The translations under genes and the position numbers were made by a program. From the NCBI GenBank assembly GCA_947179485.1, contig OX359250.1, positions 12,258,539 through 12,322,538 on the forward strand: a stretch of DNA of 64,000 bases. Reading direction: 5' to 3'. Positions 1 through 12,400 of the stretch are shown here, in pieces (positions within the stretch are counted from its first letter, which is position 1; each line of letters starts with the position of its first letter). The notes under the pieces are model-generated. The model did no database searches and was not told the DNA's origin. It was given only the letters and a program-made list of their open reading frames with translations. Source of the stretch: Allacma fusca (Eukaryota > Arthropoda > Collembola > Symphypleona > Sminthuridae).

Positions 1-1988
1 GAGATAAGTCGTCATGAACCATACTTGTAACGAGACTTTAATCAAAGATTTAGTAATGTGTTGTAATTTTGAATTGTTTTTCATGAATTGCTATTTCAAA
101 CATTTCCATTAAATGTAATATGATGTGATGAAAACACATACCGCTTGAAGATTTGCAATTCGTCATACTTTACACACATACTCAACTGTCGGATTATACC
201 ACAATTGCTTCATTGTTTATATCATACGTCATTACAACAACAACCTTAGAAATAGTAGATTTGAGAAAAAAATTGTGTATGTAGACACTGCGAACAATGT
301 AAAACCTACTTATACAAATTTAAAACTATTAGTATAGTATAGTAATTACTGAGTATTCCCATTGATTAGAAGTTACCCTTACAGCTACTTAGATCTATAT
401 AACTAATTTACAAAAATGTTGCTCTGCACTCAATACAGAATTTTAAAGTTTTAGGTCCGCAGTAGATACATTGTTAGGTTGATTTATTTCATTCGGAGGT
501 ACTTGATCCAAGTTTCAATCTTTCTAATTAGTTTTTTAAGTTCATCAATAAATTCTACATGATTATATAACTTTCCCAATACAATCTTCTTGGGTTGCAT
601 CACGCACATGTATTGAACAATAGTTACATATCAAAGCAAAACCTGCACGATTTCTTAAACTTTTTAGTTCTACTCTCCGAAATCGTCTAGTCTCTAAACG
701 TAATCCCATGTAAATAATTATTTTATGAACAATTATCAAGCTCTACTTATCAAGCGAACATACAACATACATTTATAGACTTGGTATTTTGATATTCTAA
801 CAACTGAAAATGCGCTTTATGCGGATTCCTGCTCCATCCAAAAGCTTTGGAATGGAAGTTTCTACCACTCACATTCAATGTATTACTAGATATGTAATAT
901 CTACCAACCTATATGTCCTTACATGTTAGATCCTTCCATTCTAACTCTATCTCTTTAGTATTTAACTTCTTTTCGGTATTATTTTTTTAGCACAGAATGT
1001 ATTTAATTGAACGTTACGTATGCGCAGCAGTAGTAAGTAATAAGTAAGTACATGTAGCAGTTTGCAGTAGGGACAAAAGAAGAAAACAAAAGACGAACAT
1101 GTAAAATCGTAAAGAATAACTCTAAATGCTTAAATAATAAGTTATTTTTATATGCAATTGTATAAAAGCTTGTCGCTGGTATCTCTCCTACAAGACATTT
1201 GGTAATCTTCTATGTAAGCCATTATGTCAAGGCCGTGTTCAAAGGTTTTTATCCCTGAGCGACTTGTGTAAAAATTAAAACTTTCTGAACGGAGACGCTA
1301 CTGTTTCAGATTTTTAATTCTCCGCTTTGACATCTCCGGCGTAACTTCTCATACGTTCAAATGAACTAAAAACATGCATACCAACTTAAGTACCATATAT
1401 GCTCCGTCATTTCCATTTTAGTGCAATATAAATTCTTGGACTTAAAGTAAAACATTTTCCTGCCGCTCTCCACCCCAAGCTCCATGAAATCCCTTTGCTC
1501 AGTCAAAATGAATAGTTTATAATTAATCTCGAAAGAAATATGTTTTCCATCAGCAGTAAGGAAATAATTTTCGGTTTATGTAACTCTTGTCCTGATGTCA
1601 AACTCAAAGTTCCTTGAATATTCTCACGTACAGGAAAAGTTATTTATGCTCGACGTAAGTACAAGGACCACTATCTCTACTGCACGGTTCAACACTCACA
1701 GTAATAGTTGTAATTTGGAAAGTTTTGCATAAAACTGGATGAATTACATTAAAGTCAATACTTGGAAAACAAATCAGAATTTTTTTCTCCGTAGTAATGG
1801 ATTTTGGTTTAAGAACCCAGTACACACAGTACTACCAGCCTACAGTTAACAGTATGAGAGAATTTGAGTGAGAGAAGAAACTTTGTACCCAACGAACGAA
1901 AGATCTTATTATTATTTTCCAACACGTTCTCTTCCCTTAGAGTTTACTCCCGTCAGAGTTCTTTGGAAGGGATTCATTCCATTTACTG

Positions 1989-1994
1989 TTTATT
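1989..1994 (-). promoter_or_regulatory. candidate distal polyadenylation signal AATAAA
   Basis: TTTATT on the plus strand is AATAAA on the minus strand, about 1.7 kb past the RGK stop. Such hexamers are frequent by chance in AT-rich DNA, so this is a weak call. Confidence 0.15.
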
Positions 1995-3370
1995 TCTCTC
2001 CCTCTCTCACTTTTTTCTCCTGCTCTCCTGTTTGCAGCTACAGATTGATCAAGCATGTAGTAGTAGTAGTAATAATAAACCAGAATCACTTTGGTACACG
2101 TACACGTCCATTTCTGCTGAAAGTAATGTTCTATAATAATAGAATTATTATATAAACGAGCCATTACTGCCGTATGATAAACACAGATAATGAATTTCTT
2201 CTGTTCACAAGGCACTTTTGAGATGTAATAGAAAGTTTCGGAAACGTAGATTCAGAGCAGGGAAACATGATAGCCTTCCCTCGATACAAATTGCTAACAT
2301 TCTACTTGTAGCTTACTCTACCGATAATAATAACATATAAGTATCTATATAGAATTCTATGTCTACATACATATAATTAAATATTATTTACAAAAGATTT
2401 TCAATCATATTTTGAAAATGTGACATATAGTAAGTAATATGTTGTTGCCAGAAACAGAAATTGAGTGCGAAGGTGCTTTTCCACTTCACTTAACCTTTTT
2501 ATATATATTTTTCTTTTTCATTACATATTGTATCACCAGTAAGAATGAAATTCACCAGGTCCAGTAGGTCCATGTTGAGAATGAAGCCACCTCTCTCTCT
2601 CTCTCTTTCTTCACTTACTGTGCAATGTTTATGTAATTCTATATTCTCATTTTTCAATGTCCTTTTGCCAATTGGGTGTACATATACATACACATATACA
2701 CATAATTTATAGTAATTCAGTAACAAGGTCTGTTTTCGAAGAACTGATACCATTCATGGAGGAAATAGCTTCGTAGTGGATCTATTTTGTAGACAAGAGT
2801 ACCTTGTTAGTAAGTAATTAATTTAGGATCTCTATTGCTAGGAGTTAATCATTTCACATTCATGTCTATTGAATTGTATGAAGAATTGATTTCATTTTAT
2901 GTAAAGTATTTATATATAGGAAGACTTTGATTGACAGTGTCTGTGAGAGAAGTAGCATTAAAACTTTTTGTAGTAAGATGTAACTGTTTGTCGTGCATAT
3001 TAAATTCTTATTATTAGGATTCCTCTTATTACCACTTTTGGGAGTATAATTTAGAAGTAATTCTGGTTTGCAAAGGAGCGTGGAGGAGTTGTTGTTGTTA
3101 ATTAGTTGATGCTTCAGTGGTATCAGATTTCCAATAGTTCGTTTCACTATTGATACAGTCTGGGGAGTTGTTGGTTTCATTCTCCTCTTTGCTTCTTATG
3201 TGAAAATTTCTCAATAATAATTATTATTACTCACAATCAGACACCGACGTCGACTCTTAACAATAACCAGGAAAAGTGAAGAGTAGGTACATATAATTAT
3301 GTAGCTACAAATGTATGTCCACGTGTATCTATGTATGTTTATATATAGAAATGAGAACTTGGCTTTCTGC

Positions 3371-3420
3371 TCTCTCTCTCTCACTCTCTCTCACTCTCTC
3401 TCTCTCTCACACACACACAC
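3371..3420. repeat. (CT)n-(AC)n compound microsatellite
   Basis: Interrupted CT dinucleotides run into an AC run. Confidence 0.9.
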
Positions 3421-3569
3421 TCTTCTCTCTCACTCGTTCCCACATCCTTAGCAATTATGTGTGTTCATTCTCACTAACATTCTTGAGCTCACTCACTCAC
3501 ATTCTCCCATACTAATAACAGAAAAATGTTGAAGGTTTTAGTATTGTAGCTACCGTTGGTACATACACA

Positions 3570-3575
3570 TTTAAT
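3570..3575 (-). promoter_or_regulatory. Rgk: candidate polyadenylation signal ATTAAA
   Basis: TTTAAT on the plus strand is ATTAAA on the minus strand, about 140 nt past the RGK stop codon. It is the common variant of the poly(A) signal. No transcript evidence is available. An AATAAA lies much further downstream at 1994-1989 and could serve a longer 3'UTR. Confidence 0.25.
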
Positions 3576-3714
3576 TGCGCATACTTCTCCGTAGTGAAGT
3601 AGTATTAACAGGGGCGAAGTGGCAACTTTTAGCATGTATTTATAATCCTGGGAAAATAGTTTTCTCGGTTGTTGGTATAGATAAAGTCCTAAGCTGATGC
3701 TGTCATTGGGAGCA

Positions 3715-3845
3715 TTAAAGAATGTGTAAATTCTCGCAGTTCTTGAACTTGGCATCTTCTTTCCCAAGCAACCATGTTAACATCTGTCGAGCCTTCACAC
3801 TAGCTCGGAGAATTCCTCGGTGTTTGCACCAACTCTCTTGGTTTC
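3715..3845 (-). CDS. Rgk: RGK gene coding exon 6 (C-terminus and stop)
   Basis: The acceptor is ATTTTTCATAG|GAAACC. The exon is 131 nt, entering at phase 1 and ending in TAA at 3717-3715. It encodes residues 674-715 after the split Gly673. The segment is basic (CKHRGILRASVKARQ) and ends MLTWLLGKEDAKFKNCENLH-IL. RGK proteins lack prenylation boxes and end in a conserved motif with a cysteine about seven residues from the terminus; CENLHIL fits this. The basic C-terminus is known in the family to mediate plasma-membrane association. Confidence 0.94.
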
Positions 3846-6418
3846 CTATGAAAAATAATTACAGCAATGAGTTTCAAATAAAACAAAAACACTTGATTAA
3901 ACTTCCTCGACTTTGATTAAATTCCGTTTTGTTAGAAGGTGACGATTTTTGTTTTGTTATGGGGAGTAAGCATGGGCGTCGGAGTAGTTAAATTTTAACT
4001 TGAGTTTTTTTAATTCGTAAAGTAAGTTAAGGGAATAGTTAGAAATTTCATTCAAATACTGTAATCTAAATTGCCATTGAGTTTTTTAAAAAAAAGTAAG
4101 TCATAACATTTGAAATGTTCTCTTGTTATAAAATTACTATTCTTTCGGGGTTTATTGATATTGATGGAATATCAGAGAGAGTATAAGCAGCAGGCTAGAT
4201 ATTATTATTTAATACTCTTCAAGTTTCGCACTAGTGCTGGGACAGAAACAGTTTTGGGGGAAATGTTCCCTGAGGTTTGTATGAGATAAGGTCAGTTACC
4301 ATGTGAGGTTGACAGGATTTTTCATTAATAGACAAACGCAGCATATATGTATGGATGTTCTTTACATATTGTTAAAACTGATTTCTATGGCACACGTCCA
4401 AGGTTAGAGTTGAGGACTGTGGAGGTGACAATTTCCCATCATAGTTTTAATTATGAGTCATTGGAGCCTTGACATGATGCTGTCACTTGCACACCTCGCT
4501 GCACTGCATTATTATATTACAGCATATCTGGCTGCTGGGTCTGGCGGATTTGGGATGATGATGATGATACATACATACGTTTATATTGGATCGGATTGAC
4601 AAAGGTAATGAATTATTTTGGATAGGTTTTAATAGTAACGTTCAGCCGGTTCAGCCAAGATTGTGTGATGAGATATCTGTCTGTAGTTTTATTTTTACCT
4701 GTTTGTGTCCCTTTCAATCGAATTTGATGAAGGATGCCCACAAGTAGTTCGTCCACATTATGGTTGATTCCTACGGAGATTTCCATGAATTTGACTCGAA
4801 ATGATACGGCGAGACAGCGACCATCTATTACAACAAAATTGATATGAGTAAATAGTGTCCAGATTATGCAAACTAGACTTCACTTAACCATTTCTGGAAT
4901 CATCTGAGACCCAAGAGAATTACAATTGTGCTATGGGTTTTGTGTATACATAGATACATAGAATAGAACTGCATTAACTAGTACACACATCAACAAGTGG
5001 ATGATAGAACAATGTTTAATGGACAGGAAATTGTCAGTGGGTTTGTTTGCAGAGATCAACGTTTTTTTTTTCAATAGAATTCTAGGTTTCTCGGTATCCC
5101 TTAGAGCTTCCAACGTGTTCAACATTTTTGTTCCGTAAGAAATTCCGTTCCGTTCCGAAACCTACAAATAATATTGTTCCCGGTTCCGTTCCGGCTGTCG
5201 GGACATCGGAACATTTGAACTGACACCGTTCGGAACAAAGGAGTAAAGTATTTTTTCCGTTACAGGTTGTGTTCCGTTCCGTATTATGCTAGTTTTTCCG
5301 TTCCGAACCCGTTCCGTTCCGAAATATCCCGGAATTTTTCACAACATATACATGAAACGCGTGTACAAATTACTGAAAACTTAATATACATGATATACTT
5401 TTAATAGATTGGATGCTAGGGAATGCTATTATTTAATTATATAAAATAATATTTAATAATAATTAGGCCACATAAAAAGAACTACTGTGCAGTATTATAA
5501 AATTATTATTAATTATTTTTTAGCAATAAATATTTGTAGCGTGTGGACTTCAATGGCCTAACAGTGTTAATTTCCTGCAAGCTTGCTTCATTGCTGCTAA
5601 TAATTTCGATTTCAGAATTTTCATTTCAAGAAAAATCGCCCATGCCCATGTTTATTAAACAAAATTAGTTATTCTGTTGATTTTCATGGAAAACGATACC
5701 CGCATTACATATAAGCATTTGCGTAAATTAAATCTAACTGTGTTCATCCAATTTCGTTATTTTGGCAAAAAACTGCTTACAAGCCAGGCCAGAGCGATAA
5801 GAAATGTGTTTCCATTCTAGTTGAACGATGGCGCGACACTTCAGAAATTGTACCGGGATCGGTTCGGAACGGAACAGAACAATTCCGCTTTCCGGTGAAA
5901 TAAATTATATGGGACATTTTTCGTACCGATGCTCTGAACCGTCCCGGTCCCGATATTATCGGTACAAGTGCTCATGTTCCGGTTTTGTCCCGATTCAATG
6001 ACGGAATCAAAAAGAATGTTCCGAAATTGTTCCGTTCCGTTTCCGAACACGGAACTTCGGGATTTCGGAAACCCGAAGGAAGCTCTAGTATCCCTTTCCG
6101 AGGAGCCTGTCTATTTTCCTTGTGTTTGCAGGGGAAAATAATGTGAGGCTTTTTTAAAGGTTCCTGTCATCAACTTATGATGGAGTGTTTTTTTTTATGG
6201 ATTTAGATATGTCCATGTGATGTTTTTTGTAAATACATGAGCCTTTGGTTCTCCTATTCCTTTTTTTTTATCCCAGGGAACAGGTGGTTCTTCTGCTGTG
6301 CTTGAACAGAAAAAAGTCAGGGATGATGAGAGAAAGTCGGGAAAGAGCTGTATATGGGAAAGTTTTAAAATATTGTCAAGTCACTATTATTGTGAGTTGA
6401 TTTTATTTTCTCCGTCTC

Positions 6419-6450
<32 letters not shown>

Positions 6451-9400
6451 GCTCTCTCTCTCTCCCATTTTTGTATAACTTATACGTATGTACTGGCGTT
6501 ACTGGCCTATTGCATATCCGGTGTCGTTCTTGGATGTTATCCACGTTTTATTGTAAAAGTGGGTGAAGCTTGAAGGAGAAAAATTTTCAGAATGTCAGAC
6601 CCTGTTGAGAATATTTGATCAGAAGGTACACGACATACACACATGTCTTGAAAACATTTTTCTCCCTCCCATCTCCATCCCCTTGAATTTTCCGAACACG
6701 CTCAAAACATTCTCAGCTCAGCTGTGGATACTCGTGATTAAATTTACGCTCTGGAAATTTTCTAAACCTTACATTGAAATTAACCAGATAAATTCTGAAA
6801 GTTATATTATAAAGAAAAATGGGAAAGTTTTCTAAAAAAAAAGTAAATTCAGAAATGTGTTTTTTTTCTCTCTCTAAAACGTAAATTCAAAAATATGTAT
6901 TCTTCAGTTTTCAATTGGGCAATGTTGACGATTCTATGGAACAATTTGTAGTATCTCTTTTTTTTATATTTGTAAGAAAATTCAAGGAATTTACTTGAAC
7001 TGTAAGAAAACTTTCTGGGATTACTTTGCTTTTGTAGCAGTCAAACTATCAATGCATAGCACGTTTCCGAGTTACTCAGGAAAAACTCATCGTAATAATT
7101 GGGAGCTTCCTGGATTCCCAAATGTGTAAGACCCTTTAACGGGCTATATACTATGACACTGGAGTAGATTTGGTCCCCTGTATATTTGTATTACTTCATT
7201 TTGAACTTTGAAGTGATGTTCTCTCGCCTTATGGAAAAAGAAATTCCAAGAAATTCGGTCCCTGGCTGTATCAATGAAGTAACTGTAGATACTTAACATG
7301 AAAATCTGAGGGAATATTCAATTTTCTTAATACTCTTCAAGTTCGGAGCACTTGCTTCCCCAGTGTAGTGTTCCGCCTTCACCATGAAAAGGAATAGGAG
7401 ATTAAATACGTAGGGATATACACATGTACAATACATGTATGTATATGTAATTATATATACATATGTAGATATAGGTAGTACTTATACCTGTGTAGGATTT
7501 ATGTATCTACTATCTACTTATGCCCTTGTTGGGACTCTCTTGATGCACAAGATAGGGGGAAAAGATACATATTTAAAAAGACAAGTTATACCTTGAGTGG
7601 AAACAGCGCGACTTCTTGCCAAGTCAATTTTGTTCGCAACGAGAACTACAGCTTTCGTTCGAAGGAAATCCCATTCTTGTAATCTCCGGAGTTCCGTCTC
7701 TGCTCTCTGGAAGCTTGAACGGTCAACCACAGAATAGACGAGTACAAAGGCATCAGGGGGATCCGATCGGTTCAACTCCGTCTATTCATATAATTTATTT
7801 ATATGTCAAACATGAATTCGCACTTTTGGCAAGTCCTTCCCAGTATATTGTAGTGTCGTATATTTCCCATCCCGTCATAAGTCTTCCTATCCCACTATTA
7901 TTACTTCTACTACTTCTACTACCATTATTATTATTATTATTTTTCTTACTACACTTCTACTATTATTACCATTATTTCCGTTGAAGCTTACTTTTCCAGG
8001 TTTTTGTAAAAACGAACGAGTGTGTGATGTGTATATATGTATGTACATTGAGATGAGTTTAAAAAAAAATGAGAGACACACACACACACACACACACACA
8101 CAATCACACAATACATACATATATTCTTAAGTAAGGATACTTGTTTAAGCTCAACATTTGTGAGTCCTGACCTGAGTAATTGGATGTATCTCTACTCTAT
8201 GTGTCAACATATCTAGGCATATAGGATCTACAATAGGGTTATGTAATTCTACTTGAAAGTATAGCATCTGCCTGTTTCTTGTGAGTGAAAGGAAAAGAAA
8301 AAGAAGGAGAAACGATAAAACAAGACGTGAGAAGTTGACTGAAGATGACAGGGATCGGAGTGTGAAATCATAATCATATAAGGGGACTTGTCATTATATT
8401 GCCTTGGAGTTTTTCCTTGTGTCTCTACTGGCAAAAGTTTCTATTTACATACATACTGGGGCTCTGTGCTGAGCAATTGCATTTATTAAATGAAAGCACA
8501 ATTTCCTTTATAAAAAGGCACTCATTCATATTTTGTTTTGATCTGTATTTACATATGTATGTATGTATGTGTGAGTCTACACATATGTAAGTCTGGTAGG
8601 AGTAGTATATTTTGAATTGCTATTAAGTTTAATTGAAATAAATCCTTAGAAATAAATCAAAAAAATAAATATTATATTTATGGAAGTTTTTCTTGAGGAG
8701 TAATAGGGATGACTAGGTTCTTGCCAAATACATAAAAATAAAATTGAATAGAGAGGAAGAAGTACTACTAGTATTTTACTTGATATCTGTGATCTGTCAT
8801 GGGAAAGCGCGCTAAACCGTAGGAGGGGGGAAATAAAATTATATTCAAAAGGAATAGCTTAAATGGATGTTAGATTCCATGCTGTGTCTATGACAGACAG
8901 GGATGAGACTACAGAGACTTGAGAATAAATCAAATGAACGTGTACCTTTGGATTATTCATTTTGAAGAAAGTAAGTTCCGACTCTTCACCGTCCAGCATG
9001 ACACTGACTGTCTCTTCCCCTTCGACATCTGCAATAGTAAAAGACATTTTATCACATGTCAGAAGAAGGATTTTACAAATTTAAATTCGTACAAATATTT
9101 TATGGTAAATATATGTATAGAATAATTAGATACGAATATATTATTCTTTTTATCATATTCTTCTTATCAGCTCCATCAATTCAAACTTATTGCGGAAACT
9201 ATATCTAAGTAATTACATTATAGGATATGATTCTCAGAGCTAGATGTAAAATCTCATAGTTCTTTGATTTTATGTTAAACGTTTTTAGTCCATTTTCATT
9301 TTCTTTTAAACCCATGTTTTAGCCCCCAAAGAATGCTTTTATGAAGAATTGAGGACTGCAGTATGAACTCATGTATTTTAATTTAATGTAAGATTTTCGT

Positions 9401-12400
9401 TTATTTATTTTTTTATGGTATGGAGGATGAAGATGAAACGCATTCATAAGTATCCCTGAGGACTGGGTCTTTATGATAGGAATGTGGAAACATTGGTACA
9501 TGTGGTTTGCATTTCTATTTTTGCATTTAAGACGACTTTGACTTTGTGGTTGTCTTTTTTCCTTTCTTTTTTTTTGTTATACTTTTTAACGTTGAACTTG
9601 ATTTTCTTGTTTTGGGATTGGCCACTAAATTTTAACTGCTTGAGTATTAAAGTTGGTGCCTTTTATTCCTTCCCGGTTCGGTTTTTGCCCGCTCACTTTA
9701 GTGGTTCCGAGTTTTCAGGACAGAATGTGGTTTCTACGGAAGTTTTTATGCAGTTTCATAATGGTAAAAGAATGTTATGTGTGATTTTTCCTACTCGTTT
9801 CTTTCTTTCTTTTTTTTTTGCCTTTCTGTCTCCCGTAACATTTCATTCCATTCCTTCTTCTGCGGTCTTCAACGAGACATTACTGTTATTGTGACGTGGG
9901 AGACTCTCAGACGGGAATGTAGCAACTGTTACGGTAGATTAGAAATTGGGACGGCACGCGGGCATAGAAAACGAGCTAAGCTAAGATTCCTCCTTTTGTT
10001 TAGCTTGGCCTCACTTGAAATTTGTACATATCAGTAATCATGCATACGGATGTACCTATATGAGATTTTCTATTCTGTGAGTAGAAACTGTTGTTATCTA
10101 CTAAACCGGAGTTTGCTTATGAGAAGTGACGTTGTAGATAATACACTGACGCTTTTTGTTGAAGTAACAGGTTACGTTGCAAGTGTGTGCTCTGCTTAAA
10201 GGACGTTATCCTTCTGATAACTAGGAGTGGGTTTAATGTATCTATGTAGTATGCATGTACATAAGTAGTACATGCAGGGATGTTTTCTCTATGCAAAACT
10301 TCAAAATTCCAATTTTACAAAATAGAAAAATAGTTTAGGTGAAGGGAATAAACATGTCTTGTTTTGAAAGGTGTATGTATGTATGTATGTATGTATGTAC
10401 AAACAATGCGACAATAATCTTTAGGAGAGAGATAGACAGATAGTGAGAGATGAAACTATATCCATTTATGTATTTTAAGGCTCGGGAGGGATGTATGGGA
10501 AAAGGTGGGAGTTTGTCTTTCTCATCGAAAGCTTCACATCCGGAGGCACATTTTGAACTTTCCAAAACTATTTAAGTGAGTTAGGGTTTAAGGTCTACTG
10601 TAATGCCGAAGATTTTACAAGTATGTTGCTTCCTGTGACTGTAGTAGGATTTATCCCGATGGTGTATGTATGTAAGGATAAGGTGGGATTTTCACTTTTG
10701 TATATATGAGAACGGATGCTGGAAAGCGGATTGCTACAGGATATTGACCTGTATAGTAAGGGACTAACAACTGCTCCCTGTCATACAGACAATGCTAAAT
10801 AGCAGTCCATATTTAAGGAATGATTTTTTTTGTAGCGGATAAAAACGGGTCCCAGATTATCCATTATACCGAGATTTGCCTGCTGTGGTCTCATTTTGCG
10901 TGGGGTCTAATATTATATATGTATCTATACATAAATAATTGTATATATTATGGATCTTTCTCGGGAAGTCGTATGTGTAGGTACATACTTACGAAAGGTA
11001 CAAGGTGTTTTTCATTGTCAGTCCGCTATTTTGACTGAATAGCTTTAAATTCCGGGAGCATATTACGATGTCATGTCACCCCTTCCTTTCCCTTCCGTTT
11101 TTCTTTGCTGTTTGTAACGACACTCAGATGCTTGATCTTGAACGTACTTTGTAACAGTGGTGAGTGTTGGATGTTATTGTTTGAGTATGGATATGTGGGT
11201 GTGTGTGTGTATGTGTGTGTGTGTGTACGCATCTACAATTTAGGGTCTGGAGGATGAGGGAAATTGTGCCCGTTGAAGAGCATTCTGTAAAAGGTGATGG
11301 CTTTTCTATGTTCGTACTATTTGAATACAAAATTCATCACGGGGTCTTACGAATTTTGGAAATTTTTAACGAATTTCTTTTGAGTATGTAGTCATATGAG
11401 TGGAATCAATATATACATAAATATAGGGAAGGCAAGGAACCTGTACATATGTACATACATACATACTTCATTTCGTGCTGGCACTTCTCTTGGCGTGCCA
11501 GTTGCAGCCGATGCAGCAAGTTTGTATGTATTGGCAACTCCCAATTTTTTTTACCGCATTAATCGTATCAAATGAAGTGGACTCAAGCGGTGTTGATTTT
11601 CCAATGCGCTGGGAAAAACTTGAATGGGTACAACCCGTACCCAAAACATATAATTATGTAAATACATATCTACTTTACATATCTATCCAGATCAACATAT
11701 GAGTAATTTTTATACATCTAGTACATACTTGGGACGTATGCCTATATATACATACATGCATACACATATCTATGACTGCATGAGGATAGTGTTTTGCAAC
11801 TTAATTTGTCAGATGCAATTTGAAATTACGGGTTCACATATGGGCTGTGCTAGGGAATGAAGAAGCACTGAAGTATGATGGTGAGTCTTTTTTTAAGAAG
11901 CGAAAGAAACTAGAGGTAAACTGAACCATGATTTTTTTTGTTCCTTGCCTAACTTTAGAATGTACAGATCTTCACACATACATACATACATACATACATA
12001 TATGGCGGACATTATACAATACTCTCCTATATTTGTGTGTTGTGAACTGAAAGAGAGGTTCATGTCAGGGAGGTTCAACATGTATCTACATGAGCATATT
12101 ACATATCTCTTGTATCTACTTGGAATGTATTGGGCAAGCACACAACGAGATATTTCATTGGGAACGTCCATTTTTTTTGTACTAAGGAAAAGAAGCAGGC
12201 AGGCAGGCAGAGGAATCATGAAAAAAATGTTAAGGCCAAAAAGGAGATGAAGACGAAGAAGAGGAAAAAGGAGAGACGTGAATGTTTTCTGTGAATTAAA
12301 TTTAGCTTCAAGCGAGTAGCTCCACAGTCTGACAGATGTACAGGGAAAATATTGAAGAGAAAATCTTTTCCTTGTGTCTGTGAGTGTGTGTGTGTGTGCG

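Larger units (their letters stand above)
1..3714. other. 3' flank: probable 3'UTR and downstream intergenic DNA
   Basis: I recognise no protein gene here. The short open frames are compositionally unlike coding sequence. The segment next to the stop should hold the RGK 3'UTR. On the plus strand the first 1.8 kb looks C-richer than G, unlike the intronic DNA to the right. Small (CT)n and (CT)n-(AC)n tracts occur near 2590 and 3371-3420. Confidence 0.5.
4825..7591 (-). other. RGK intron 4, carrying a hAT-like element
   Basis: A 2.8-kb intron, GTATAA to AATAG. It contains the non-autonomous hAT-like element at 5102-6087 and a (CT)n tract at 6413-6464. The rest is unremarkable AT-rich sequence. 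Confidence 0.9.

Noticed and set aside
5841-6050. 69-codon open frame on the minus strand
   Set aside because: It lies in the terminal repeat of the hAT-like element and reflects the GGAAC/CGGAA pentamer pattern.
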